NCBI GenBank assembly: GCA_002371345.1
Contig: DFHY01000128.1
Span: forward strand, 1-14,684
Length of the DNA stretch: 14,684 nt
Direction: 5' to 3'
DNA from: Lachnospiraceae bacterium UBA3711
GTDB lineage: Bacteria; Bacillota; Clostridia; Lachnospirales; Lachnospiraceae
Shown: in pieces, positions 7,354 through 14,658 of the stretch
Position numbering within the stretch: the stretch's first letter is position 1
How the letters are laid out: the number at the start of each line of letters is the position of its first letter
Notes under the pieces: generated by a model
What the model was told of the DNA's origin: nothing
Seen by the model: only the letters and a program-made list of their open reading frames with translations
Databases searched by the model: none
Translations under genes and position numbers: made by a program

Positions 7354-7469
7354 CTGTATTCCTCCAATTATTCCAGGCGGCATAGTTTATTACTTTGTCG
7401 CCTGCCGCGCCGGATTTGCGCGCAAAGCGCATGCTTTCACAGCAGATCCGTGCGCATCCCTGCCAGGCT
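7354..7469 (-). other. Intergenic region between sugar-binding protein and peptide operon
   Basis: A short gap with GC-rich dyads: the 12 bp perfect palindrome TTTGCGCGCAAA at 7415-7426, and GCGCA/TGCGC arms around 7427-7455. None is followed by a T-run, so no intrinsic terminator can be called. On the minus strand I see the strong GGAGG of the downstream ATPase gene but no clear -35/-10 pair. The dyads may stabilise the 3' end of the binding-protein message, letting it be made in excess. Confidence 0.4.
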
Positions 7470-8933
7470 CTATGACATATACTCATCCAGCTGTCTCTGC
7501 GCCTCGTCGATTATATCCTGCAGACCGGCATCATACATCTGCTCAAGGATCTCAGGGATAACCTTCTCAGGGTCAGAGGTGCCGGTATACAATTCATATT
7601 TATACTGCTCAGCGATATTTGAAACCGCCATGAACTGATAATCCACCGGCGAGTAATCGAAAGAGAATCCGATCGCCGCTGATTCAACTGCATCCTTATA
7701 GCTGTCAAATACCTTCTCCCACATGTCCGGATCAGTAGGTATGGCCTCGAACGACGAAGACTCCAAAGCACCGATATTGTAGAAGCCTTCGGAATATGCT
7801 TCCGGCGCCATCCTCTCCACGCCCTCGGTCGTCCGGGTGACCGTTCCGTCGTCATTTCTGGTAAAATGCTTTCCCTCTATACCATACCTTGCAGTCTCCC
7901 TGTAATAAGGATCAGTGTTCATGAGCTGCACCAGGGCAAGCGCTTCCTTCCAGTTGTCGGATGTGCTGCTGATGGCGGTCATCGCGCCTCTGAGGGAGCT
8001 TGTGTTCAGGTAAGGGCCGTCATACCTGGCAATATAGGAGAGGCGCTGCCTCTGGCTCGACCAGATTGATTCCGCACCAAACCATCCCTGCCCGGACTGA
8101 ACCGGGCCGCCCGTCAGCCTGTTGAAGGTCTCCGTGACCGCCGCGTCAGGATTGATATAACCTGCTTCATACCATCTGTGGAGCGTCTTCAGGCGGTCGG
8201 TATACTTCGGTATCTCAAGGGCTGACCGCACCTTGAGTTCATTGTCCGTGCCCTGAGCGTCCCAGTCAAGTCCGATCCACACATCTCTCGATATCCAGTC
8301 AACCAGGCAGTTCGACCAGCTGGTAGCTCCGGTCATACTCATGATTAACGGATAGTCGTTCGGGTTGTCCTTCTTGTACGCCTCAAGGTAAGGCTCTATA
8401 CCATCCCAGGAAATCTCATGCTCCTCGGTGAAGCCCTTCTCTTTCAGGAAATAATCGCTGTCAAGTATCCAGAATACCTCAAGCGCGTAATCCTTCAGAT
8501 GCGGGATCGCGTATATTCTTCCGTCATAATATGAGCCGCCCCACACATTTTCAGGCATCGACTTGACAAGGTCGGGAACATATTCATCCAGCAGCAGCGT
8601 CAGGTCGAGAAACATGCCGTCAGACGCGTTCGTCGCGAAATCATTGAACCAGTCGCAGGTAAAGCACAGGTCAAAGGGCTCTCCGCTTGACATTGCCAGC
8701 GCAACCTGGCCTGCATCATAGAATTTATATTCACACGTCACGCCTATCTTCTCTTTGCTGTACTTATTCAGGGCATCCTGTACCTCAGGCCAGTCCTCCG
8801 GCTCTCCGCCAGGGCTGTACAGCCACCAGGTAAGATTGACCGCCTCGTCCGCCGCAGCAGCGAACGGCGCAGAAGTAAGCCCCAATGCCGCTCCAAGCAG
8901 AAACGCAGCTGCCAGCAATTTCATTTTCTTCAT
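7470..8933 (-). CDS. Sugar ABC importer, extracellular substrate-binding protein (SBP_bac_1 / LipO-like, DUF3502-type C-terminus)
   Basis: A 487-residue binding protein for an oligosaccharide-type importer. After a signal peptide, the mature part begins ADEAVNLTWWLYSPGGEPEDWPEVQDALNKY, a typical family-1 binding-protein start. The C-terminus (EILEQMYDAGLQDIIDEAQRQLDEYMS) resembles DUF3502-type LipO/YtcQ proteins that accompany LplB/LplC permeases. The start ATG 8933 is chosen over ATG 8966 because GGAGGG lies 7 nt upstream and the signal peptide begins there (MKKMKLLAAAF). The signal peptide has no lipobox Cys; it looks like a type I signal cleaved at AAA-ADE, which is odd for a Gram-positive binding protein. 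It follows the two permease genes in the operon. The sugar is unknown. Confidence 0.9.
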   Translation of the reverse strand: MKKMKLLAAAFLLGAALGLTSAPFAAAADEAVNLTWWLYSPGGEPEDWPEVQDALNKYSKEKIGVTCEYKFYDAGQVALAMSSGEPFDLCFTCDWFNDFATNASDGMFLDLTLLLDEYVPDLVKSMPENVWGGSYYDGRIYAIPHLKDYALEVFWILDSDYFLKEKGFTEEHEISWDGIEPYLEAYKKDNPNDYPLIMSMTGATSWSNCLVDWISRDVWIGLDWDAQGTDNELKVRSALEIPKYTDRLKTLHRWYEAGYINPDAAVTETFNRLTGGPVQSGQGWFGAESIWSSQRQRLSYIARYDGPYLNTSSLRGAMTAISSTSDNWKEALALVQLMNTDPYYRETARYGIEGKHFTRNDDGTVTRTTEGVERMAPEAYSEGFYNIGALESSSFEAIPTDPDMWEKVFDSYKDAVESAAIGFSFDYSPVDYQFMAVSNIAEQYKYELYTGTSDPEKVIPEILEQMYDAGLQDIIDEAQRQLDEYMS

Positions 8934-8955
8934 ATACAACCCTCCAAACTCTGAT

Positions 8956-8986
8956 GTTGGGGTCAAAAGTACCTTTTTCCCCCAAC
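8956..8986. promoter_or_regulatory. Hairpin in the gap before the sugar-binding-protein gene
   Basis: Arms GTTGGGG (8956-8962) and CCCCAAC (8980-8986) enclose inner complementary AAAAG/CTTTT arms around a TAC loop, with a 2x2 mismatch between them. It lies in the mRNA leader of the binding-protein gene, about 10 nt before its GGAGGG. A second small stem, GTTGC-TTC-GCAAC, is at 9007-9019. Hairpins in such gaps often set processing points that raise binding-protein expression over permeases; that role is inference. Confidence 0.5.
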
Positions 8987-9061
8987 CATGATGTACGGAT
9001 CGCTTCGTTGCTTCGCAACTCCCGCGCTCCTCATACTCTCTATGTGCACCTCTTTATTAAC

Positions 9062-10015
9062 TCAGCCCTTTATAGCTCCTACGATCAGCCCCGATGTGAA
9101 ATATCTCTGGAAGAAAGGGTACGCGAGCATGATCGGCAGAACCGTGATAACAACGATTGCCATGCGTATGGATTCCCCGGGAATAGAGATGCCGGAGAAC
9201 GCGGACGCGAATGAGTCATTCGTCGCAAGCAGTTTGATATTGTTCTCTATATTCATCAGTATATACTGCAGGGGAAACAGCGATTTGGCGCCTGAGTCCA
9301 GATACAGCCTTGCCTGATACCAGTCGTTCCAGTACGCGAAGCTCTGGAACAGCCCTATGGTCGCGAGCGCCGGTTTTGACAGCGGAAGCGCAAGACTGAA
9401 GAAGATGCGGATATGCGACGCCCCGTCTATCTGGCCTGACTCAATGACCTCCTGCGGCACCATCACATCGAAAAATGACCTCATGACGATAATATAGAAA
9501 GAGGAACACGCAAGAGGCAGGATCAATGCCAGATAGGTGTTTTTGAGCCCCAGCATCTGTGTATTTACAACATAGGTTGACAGCAGTCCTCCTGAAAACA
9601 GCATCGGGATAAATATGAGAACCGTGTAAAAGCGCCGCAGAACAAAATGCTTTCTCGACAGGACGTATCCCATCGTGGATATCAGGAAAACGGACAGAAC
9701 CGTTCCAACAATTGTTACGAACAGAGAATTAAACACCGCGCGCCCGACCGTCTGGCGGAGCCTCCACAGATACTGGTACGCGGTGCCGGTCCATTCAACC
9801 GGAAAGAAGCTGTAACCCACGGCGCGTATCGACGCGTCTGACGACAGCGATATTATGAACACGAATATAAGCGGAAGAAGGCACAGGAAAGCAAACAGGA
9901 TAAACATCAGGGTAAATGCGATATCATGTCCCTTCCTGTAGCTGTTGAAGCGGATCATGCCGCTGGCGATGTAGTCCTCTTCTCTTCTCTTTTTTCTCAT
10001 GTTCCTGTCCTGCAT
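9062..10015 (-). CDS. Sugar ABC importer permease, LplC/YtcP-like (MalG family)
   Basis: A 317-residue membrane subunit of the sugar importer. A cytoplasmic basic N-terminus (RKKRREED) precedes six predicted helices, the first at about residues 31-56. A periplasmic-side FFPVEWTGTAYQYL segment near 70-83 is typical of the LplC group. The EAA loop lies at about 190-215 (IESGQIDGASHIRIFFSLALPLSKP). The C-terminus FFQRYFTSGLIVGAIKG is also characteristic of this family. The start ATG 10015 has AAGGAT about 7 nt upstream; an internal ATG at 10000 with AGGA before it is an alternative. The gap to the preceding permease is 97 bp. Confidence 0.93.
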   Translation of the reverse strand: MQDRNMRKKRREEDYIASGMIRFNSYRKGHDIAFTLMFILFAFLCLLPLIFVFIISLSSDASIRAVGYSFFPVEWTGTAYQYLWRLRQTVGRAVFNSLFVTIVGTVLSVFLISTMGYVLSRKHFVLRRFYTVLIFIPMLFSGGLLSTYVVNTQMLGLKNTYLALILPLACSSFYIIVMRSFFDVMVPQEVIESGQIDGASHIRIFFSLALPLSKPALATIGLFQSFAYWNDWYQARLYLDSGAKSLFPLQYILMNIENNIKLLATNDSFASAFSGISIPGESIRMAIVVITVLPIMLAYPFFQRYFTSGLIVGAIKG

Positions 10016-10112
10016 CGTTATATCCTTAATGCCTTTCCGTCTGTCGGCATATCAACAAGATTGTGAGATCGTTAAGCGCTGAGCAAGCTGTAGTCGATAA
10101 TTGGCGGGTTGA

Positions 10113-11090
10113 TCACAATATGGCGCTCTCAGGATCAACCTTCTTCACGATCCAGGCTGCCACAAGAATTGTAAGGCATCCCAGCACGGACTGAAGCAGC
10201 CCACCAGCCGAGATATACCCGTATACCGGCCTGGTTGAACTGAACAGAGCATTGAACAGATAGACGTCAATTGTCAGAAACGCCGGCGTGAGGGAGCTTG
10301 AGTTTCGCGTTGTCTGATAGAACAGGCCGAAGTCTGAGTTGAAGATCCTGCCAAGCGACAATATGAACATGATCACGATGATCCGCTTAATCTGAGGAAG
10401 TGTTATATACTTGACCTGCTGCCACTTGCCCGCGCCGTCGATGACCGCGGACTCATACAATGTCTGATCGATTCCCTTGATCGCGGCCAGATATATGACC
10501 ATCCCGTATCCGACATTTTTCCAGATATACAGAAGAACCAGAATAAACGGCCAGGCAGGCAGCGCCTCCGCCTGATACCATTTGACAGGGCTTCTGCCCA
10601 TCTGAACCAGCATATGATTGATAAGTCCGTTGTCAGTCGAGAGAAAGGCGTATACGAAGTATCCGACCACGACCCATGACAGGAAATACGGGATGAACAT
10701 AGCGCTCTGGCAAACTTTTGCCAGCTTCTGCGACTTGATGTTTGACAGTATGATCGCAAATGTAACAGGCAGCAGGATGCTCAGCAGTATGAACACGATA
10801 TTATAGCCTATCGTATTCACGAACATCCGTATTGTTGTGGCCTTGTTATTTGCGAACAGGAACCGGAAGTTGTCCAGTCCGGCCCATTCACTGTTTACGA
10901 ACAGACTGTATAGGAAGCCTCTGCCCGCTGCCGGTCTGTATCTCTTGAATGCGATCAGAAGGCCGAACATGGGAAGGTAGCAGAACAGGACATACCAGAT
11001 CAATGTCGGAAGCGACAGGATGAACATCTCAACACTCTCACGAATGCTGACCGGCTTTGTTTTTTTATATTTTGCCTTGCTCTTTTTCAT
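10113..11090 (-). CDS. Sugar ABC importer permease, LplB-like (MalF family)
   Basis: A 325-residue membrane subunit and first gene of the sugar-importer operon. A lysine-rich start (MKKSKAKYKKTKP) leads into the first helix (about 22-45, FILSLPTLIWYVLFCYLPMF). The EAA loop is at about 212-236 (YESAVIDGAGKWQQVKYITLP), then further helices, ending IVKKVDPESAIL. The start ATG 11090 has no recognisable Shine-Dalgarno sequence; the in-frame codons upstream reach a stop within nine codons with no better start, so initiation may be weak or regulated by the leader. A promoter is visible 100 bp upstream. No ATPase gene accompanies the operon, as is usual where an MsmX-type ATPase is shared. Confidence 0.93.
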   Translation of the reverse strand: MKKSKAKYKKTKPVSIRESVEMFILSLPTLIWYVLFCYLPMFGLLIAFKRYRPAAGRGFLYSLFVNSEWAGLDNFRFLFANNKATTIRMFVNTIGYNIVFILLSILLPVTFAIILSNIKSQKLAKVCQSAMFIPYFLSWVVVGYFVYAFLSTDNGLINHMLVQMGRSPVKWYQAEALPAWPFILVLLYIWKNVGYGMVIYLAAIKGIDQTLYESAVIDGAGKWQQVKYITLPQIKRIIVIMFILSLGRIFNSDFGLFYQTTRNSSSLTPAFLTIDVYLFNALFSSTRPVYGYISAGGLLQSVLGCLTILVAAWIVKKVDPESAIL

Positions 11091-11143
11091 ATGGCTGATG
11101 ATTGTATTACATGTGTTTCAGAGGTATAAACAGATGATGTCGC

Positions 11144-11184
11144 GGCCAAAAGATTGTCTTTCTCCCGCTTCAGGGCTATTGGCC
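11144..11184 (-). promoter_or_regulatory. Dyad symmetry in the sugar-operon leader
   Basis: In the leader, GGCCAA (11144-11149) is complementary to TTGGCC (11179-11184), enclosing a 29 nt loop. A separate 9 bp inverted pair, AAGATTGTC (11150-11158) and GACAATCTT (11222-11230), links the leader to the -35 box. These could be an RNA structure or an operator pair. The sequence alone does not identify a regulator, and none is encoded in the window. Confidence 0.4.
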
Positions 11185-11197
11185 TCTATATCATAAG

Positions 11198-11226
11198 ATT
11201 ATAAATCAAATCAGATAAACTGACAA
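11198..11226 (-). promoter_or_regulatory. Promoter of the sugar-importer operon
   Basis: On the minus strand, TTGTCA (11226-11221) and TATAAT (11203-11198) are separated by exactly 17 nt. This is a near-consensus sigma-A promoter with predicted start near 11190 and a leader of about 100 nt. Confidence 0.8.
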
Positions 11227-11273
11227 TCTTCCACATCCTTGAAAGCACAATCCGATCGGTTCCGCCATAAAAA

Positions 11274-11302
11274 GCACCCGGAAGGAATATCCTTCCGGGT
11301 GC
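11274..11302 (-). terminator. Intrinsic terminator of the DUF1002 secreted-protein gene
   Basis: A perfect 13 bp stem (GCACCCGGAAGGA, loop ATA, complement 11290-11302) is followed on the minus strand by TTTTTATGG. It lies about 92 nt after the stop of the gene ending at 11395, which is its only candidate source. It separates that transcript from the sugar-operon promoter. Confidence 0.88.
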
Positions 11303-11394
11303 CTGTTATGTATGAAGTTATCCTTGATCAGCAATTTGGTAAATATGCTTTATACGAGCCTGTAAAACTCTGTAAGGCATGGCAGCACTGATTG

Positions 11395-13686
11395 TCAGCT
11401 GAAATAGATTGTGTACTGCGCTGTACCTACCGCGGCTGCAGGATCGACTGAGACGCCGTCCTCAGGAGCTGCAGAGTAGTATGTGATCGTAAGTGTCACA
11501 GGACCGCTCTGGATCGGTACGATATTAACCACATCGCCGGATCCCGCGGTCACGCCGCCAAGCACGGAGCCATCCGCGGAGCTGGTGACGTTCACTGTCG
11601 CCATGCTCTGACCGTCAGCTGTAACTGTCGCGAACACAGCGGATCCGTCAGACGGGAAGAGGACACTTCCCGAGGCGCCTTCCGCCACTGACCTGTTCAT
11701 GCAGGATCCGTTTAAGCTGAAGCCCTTGTCGCTGACCGCGCTTGTGTTGTAAGGATCATAGTTATCAATCTGGATATCAAGCTTGCCGTCGGCGGTATCA
11801 AACTCAGCGCTGAAGGTGTAGGTGTAGGTCTCACCCGCGACAGGCGCGAAATCAGTCTGAAGAGTGATGTCATTGTCATCCTTCGGAACCATGAGGATCT
11901 TCGTCGAGCCGGCGGGTACATCATAGGAATCAGCATTCGTCAGAAGCTTCAGGCTGCTCTCATCAGGAGTAATATCCAGGTATGCCGCCTCCGCTCCGCT
12001 TCCGTTCATTACGTGAAGCGCACCGCTGACAGGAGTGAGGTTCTCATAAGGAACTACAACTTCGACCGGAGAGATTCCGGATGCCGGGCTGCCTTCGCCG
12101 GTGCTGCTGCAGGATCTGAAGGTAACCGTTCCATCAGCAATGGCATCAGCTGTAATAGTTGTTACATTCTCCGGCACGGTATTCTCATCTATGTTCTGAT
12201 CGTCGGAACCGGGCTGTCCTTCTTCAGCAGGGCCCGCAGTGTCTTCAGTATTCCCACCCTGCTGTTCTGTCAGTCCATCAGCCGGAGCATCGACGGTATC
12301 TGTGCCCTCTGAAGGTACATCGACAGCCTCCGGCGTATCGGTAGTCTGCGAAGCATCAACAGCCTCCGGAGCATCGGTAGTCTGTGCCGTATCAACAGCT
12401 GCCGGTATATCGGTTGCCTGCTGTTCCTGGCCGTTATCTCCTCCGACTACCGCAACATCTGTCGGGGCAGGTATAGAGGCAGAATCTGTCGGGGCAGGGA
12501 TACCTGAATCGGCTGCTGCCTGTGCATTCTCAGCATCCGCGGTGGACTGGGCAGCCATCTGCTGCTCTTCAATCTGAGTATCAAGATTCGTTGAATTCTC
12601 TTCGTTAATTGTAGTCTCCGCAGTCGATGAAGTGATGACCGAACCGTTCTCCGTCGTCGAAGCCAGCGCATTTTCATTTGTATTCGTCAGCAGGCTGTCC
12701 TGTGAGAGCGCCTGATCAGCAGCTGAAAGGTTCGTATTGTCCTGTGTGGTATCTGCAGACACAGGAGCTTCAACAGTAGGAGCCGCGTTCTGCTCGATAA
12801 CAACTGTAGCGGCACTGCTCTGTGTCTGGGTCTGCCCTTCAAGAGTCTTCTGAATCTGAGCCAGGGCGTCGATGGTACCCTGCTCATAGGATTCCTTCGC
12901 GATCTGCACAGCGAGCTCCTGCAGTGCGGCGATATCAGCGTCGGTCAGTCTGGTATTGTTTGTAATATTGGTAGTATTGTTGGTTGTGTTGTTGTTGGTT
13001 GTATTGTTCGTCGTATAGTTGTTGACGACATCATTCACGATCTTGGTGATCTCCTCATAGGAAACGGAATTATCCTCCTCCAGCGTCCCGTTGATGACCT
13101 GCATCTTCACATCATTTACGATCTGCTGCGCCTCCTGCTGGCCTATCGTCTGTCCGAGTTCATAGGTCGTCGCGAATTCCTGCGCGGCTGCCTGCTTCTT
13201 GGACTCATCCAGAGTCACTCCCGACAGATTCTCATATGCCATCAGCGCTCCGGTAAGGGCGCCGGTTCCTGATACCTGGAACGGGGCTGCCGCAAGCACC
13301 TCACAGTTCGTGACTCCTGCAGTCGCCAGGTTCGACGCGATCATATTCGATGTGACATACGTCAGATTTGCTGTTTTGACCTGAATTCCTCCCGATGTCA
13401 TCGGACGTATAAGAGCACAGCTGATCGTACGGTATCCGACGATGTCACGGCTCATATAGCTGCCAAGGTGCGCCCACTCATCATTGTTGGTGACGGTAAT
13501 GGTAGTATAGCTCTGTCCCGCAACATTAAAATAATTCAGAATCCTGTTTCTCTCTTCTTCAGACAGATCCGCGCCGACCGTGACTACCATCATGGAATCG
13601 GCCATCGCCGTCATGGGAACAGCACCTCCCATGGCAGACAGCGTCAGAGCTGCGCTCAGAAGCACCCCTAATACTCTCTTCTTCAT
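11395..13686 (-). CDS. Large secreted DUF1002 (YpuA-like) protein with Asn/Thr stalk and C-terminal beta-rich region
   Basis: A 763-residue exported protein of unknown function. A Sec signal peptide (residues 1-29, cleavage AMA-DS) is followed by a DUF1002 domain recognisable by LGSYMSRDIVGYRTISCA, SGGIQVKTANLTYVTSNMIA and PFQVSGTGALTGALMAYE (about 30-220). An Asn/Thr tract (VNNYTTNN...ITNNT, about 221-245) interrupts the part where short family members run straight into LTD..I. After a helical stretch to about 285 comes a long acidic, Ala/Thr/Gln-rich region with tandem PEAVDASQTTD and PAPTD repeats. The last 250 or so residues look beta-rich (alternating Thr/Val, VTADGQSMATVNVTSSADG). There is no LPXTG or membrane anchor, so it may be released or bind the wall non-covalently. 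The start has AGGAGG at good spacing. It is monocistronic, with its own promoter and terminator. Confidence 0.85.
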   Translation of the reverse strand: MKKRVLGVLLSAALTLSAMGGAVPMTAMADSMMVVTVGADLSEEERNRILNYFNVAGQSYTTITVTNNDEWAHLGSYMSRDIVGYRTISCALIRPMTSGGIQVKTANLTYVTSNMIASNLATAGVTNCEVLAAAPFQVSGTGALTGALMAYENLSGVTLDESKKQAAAQEFATTYELGQTIGQQEAQQIVNDVKMQVINGTLEEDNSVSYEEITKIVNDVVNNYTTNNTTNNNTTNNTTNITNNTRLTDADIAALQELAVQIAKESYEQGTIDALAQIQKTLEGQTQTQSSAATVVIEQNAAPTVEAPVSADTTQDNTNLSAADQALSQDSLLTNTNENALASTTENGSVITSSTAETTINEENSTNLDTQIEEQQMAAQSTADAENAQAAADSGIPAPTDSASIPAPTDVAVVGGDNGQEQQATDIPAAVDTAQTTDAPEAVDASQTTDTPEAVDVPSEGTDTVDAPADGLTEQQGGNTEDTAGPAEEGQPGSDDQNIDENTVPENVTTITADAIADGTVTFRSCSSTGEGSPASGISPVEVVVPYENLTPVSGALHVMNGSGAEAAYLDITPDESSLKLLTNADSYDVPAGSTKILMVPKDDNDITLQTDFAPVAGETYTYTFSAEFDTADGKLDIQIDNYDPYNTSAVSDKGFSLNGSCMNRSVAEGASGSVLFPSDGSAVFATVTADGQSMATVNVTSSADGSVLGGVTAGSGDVVNIVPIQSGPVTLTITYYSAAPEDGVSVDPAAAVGTAQYTIYFS
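12322..12429 (-). repeat. 36 bp tandem repeat inside the DUF1002 gene
   Basis: Three consecutive 36 bp units (12322-12357, 12358-12393, and a diverged third from 12394) encode a 12-residue repeat of the type TTDAPEAVDASQ. A 27 bp repeat (GTCGGGGCAGG at 12461-12471 and 12488-12498) encoding PAPTD units follows. Such in-frame repeats allow length variation of the stalk. Confidence 0.8.
12953..13026 (-). repeat. Low-complexity Asn/Thr-coding tract
   Basis: A stretch made almost entirely of GTT/GTA-type trinucleotides on the plus strand (AAC/AAT/ACT codons on the coding strand) encodes the Asn/Thr stalk of the DUF1002 protein. It is a candidate for slippage and length variation. Confidence 0.75.
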
Positions 13687-13712
13687 ATCGGTTTCCTCCT
13701 GTAATCCTGTCC

Positions 13713-13752
13713 CTGCCCAGACCGGTTAGCTGAAGCCTGAACGCCGGGGCAG
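13713..13752 (-). promoter_or_regulatory. Stem-loop in the DUF1002 gene leader
   Basis: CTGCCC (13713-13718) pairs with GGGCAG (13747-13752), with additional CCGG/CCGG pairing inside. It lies between the predicted transcription start and the AGGAGG. No T-run follows, so it is a leader structure of unknown role. Confidence 0.4.
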
Positions 13753-13767
13753 CCTGTTGTTGACTGT

Positions 13768-13796
13768 ATTATAACAAGATCAAACAATGAAAACAA
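13768..13796 (-). promoter_or_regulatory. Promoter of the DUF1002 secreted-protein gene
   Basis: On the minus strand, TTGTTT (13796-13791) and a perfect TATAAT (13773-13768) lie 17 nt apart, giving a leader of about 75 nt before the start at 13686. It diverges from the lexA promoter about 90 bp away. Confidence 0.7.
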
Positions 13797-13874
13797 TTGT
13801 GCAAACACACTGCTTTTCTGTAGGGATTCCTAAGTAATAATGAAGATGCGGAAATGGGTTCCGAACAGATTTTC

Positions 13875-13888
13875 GAAACATTTGTTTG
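13875..13888 (+). promoter_or_regulatory. Candidate LexA (SOS) operator at the lexA promoter
   Basis: GAAACATTTGTTTG contains the dyad AAACA-TT-TGTTT. Compared with the Gram-positive SOS box CGAACRNRYGTTYC, the AAC...GTT half-site cores match at the correct spacing but the outer bases differ. It overlaps the lexA -35 box, as expected for autorepression. A nearby CCGAACAGAT (13860-13869) is a lone half-site. Confidence 0.5.
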
Positions 13889-13914
13889 CATTCACGGTGC
13901 CGCTATGTTAAAAT
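13886..13914 (+). promoter_or_regulatory. Promoter of lexA
   Basis: TTGCAT (13886-13891) and TAAAAT (13909-13914) are spaced by 17 nt, with predicted start near 13921 and a leader of about 90 nt before the lexA ATG. Confidence 0.7.
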
Positions 13915-14011
13915 TAGCCAAAAGGTGTCTGCGCTGCCTGTACCGGGCGGCCGGCATTAACATATGAGGCCAGCGGACATCATAAGAAGACAGAAAGGTA
14001 AGGTACTTGTC

Positions 14012-14629
14012 ATGGCTTACGGAAAGATATCCAGGAAGCAGCAGGAGATTCTGGACTTTATCAAGAGCGAGATTCTGAACAGGGGGTATCCTCCCGCTGT
14101 CCGTGAGATATGCGAAGCGGTCAGCCTGAAGTCCACATCCTCGGTTCACTCTCACCTTGAGACTCTTGAAAAGAACGGATATATCAGAAGGGATCCCACA
14201 AAGCCCCGCGCGATTGAGATTATAGACGACCAGTTCAATCTGACCCGCCGCGAGACAGTCAACGTCCCTCTTGTAGGTACTGTGGCCGCCGGAGTTCCGA
14301 TCCTTGCTCAGGAGAACATCGAGAACTATTTTCCCGTTCCCGCTGAATATATGCCGCATAACCAGTCCTTCATGCTAAGGGTCAAGGGCGACAGCATGAT
14401 ACGCGCCGGTATCAACTCCGGAGATCTGGTTCTCGTGGAGCAGAACAAAGACGTACACAACGGAGATATAGTTGTCGCGCTGATCGAAGATTCCGCAACC
14501 GTCAAGACCTTTTATAAGGAGCATGGGCATGTCAGGCTGCAGCCTGAGAACGAGACCATGGATCCGATAATCGTCGGCAAAGATCTCGAGATCCTCGGCA
14601 AGGTTTTCGGCGTGCTGCGCTTCATGTAG
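14012..14629 (+). CDS. lexA: LexA, SOS-response repressor and self-cleaving serine peptidase
   Basis: A 205-residue repressor that binds SOS operators and is inactivated by RecA-stimulated self-cleavage. The N-terminal winged helix-turn-helix (residues 1-70) has YPPAVREICEAVSLKSTSSVHSHLETLEKNGYIRRDPTKPRAIE, very close to the family pattern. The cleavage site Ala93-Gly94 (GTVAAGVPI), catalytic Ser128 (GDSM) and Lys165 (ATVKTFYKE) are all present. ATG 14012 is preferred over an in-frame ATG at 13964 because LexA proteins start close to the MxxxxxSRKQQEIL segment and AAGG lies 8 nt upstream. The gene is divergent from the DUF1002 gene. The stop is at 14627-14629. Confidence 0.97.
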   Translation: MAYGKISRKQQEILDFIKSEILNRGYPPAVREICEAVSLKSTSSVHSHLETLEKNGYIRRDPTKPRAIEIIDDQFNLTRRETVNVPLVGTVAAGVPILAQENIENYFPVPAEYMPHNQSFMLRVKGDSMIRAGINSGDLVLVEQNKDVHNGDIVVALIEDSATVKTFYKEHGHVRLQPENETMDPIIVGKDLEILGKVFGVLRFM

Positions 14630-14638
14630 ATCCCCATT

Positions 14639-14658
14639 ACGCCGCCTCCGGCTGGCGT
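14639..14658. other. GC-rich hairpin after lexA, not a clear terminator
   Basis: ACGCC (14639-14643) pairs with GGCGT (14654-14658), with inner GCC/GGC pairing around TCC and one bulged T. No T-run follows on the plus strand, so factor-independent termination is not supported. The last 55 bp of the window hold no other visible feature. Confidence 0.35.

Noticed and set aside
7415..7455. GC-rich palindromes considered as a terminator between the two importer operons
   Set aside because: No T-run follows on the transcribed strand.
6989..7561. 190-codon open frame on the plus strand opposite the OppD-type gene
   Set aside because: It is antisense to a well-supported ATPase gene and has no recognisable domain or credible initiation region.
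11330..11370. GGCTCGTATAAAG on the minus strand resembling the -10 part of the lac promoter
   Set aside because: No fitting -35 hexamer is found at 16-18 nt, and it lies in the 3' leader between a stop codon and a strong terminator.
14639..14658. Hairpin after lexA considered as an intrinsic terminator
   Set aside because: The stem is short with a bulge and is followed by CACCAGCCCC, not a T-run.
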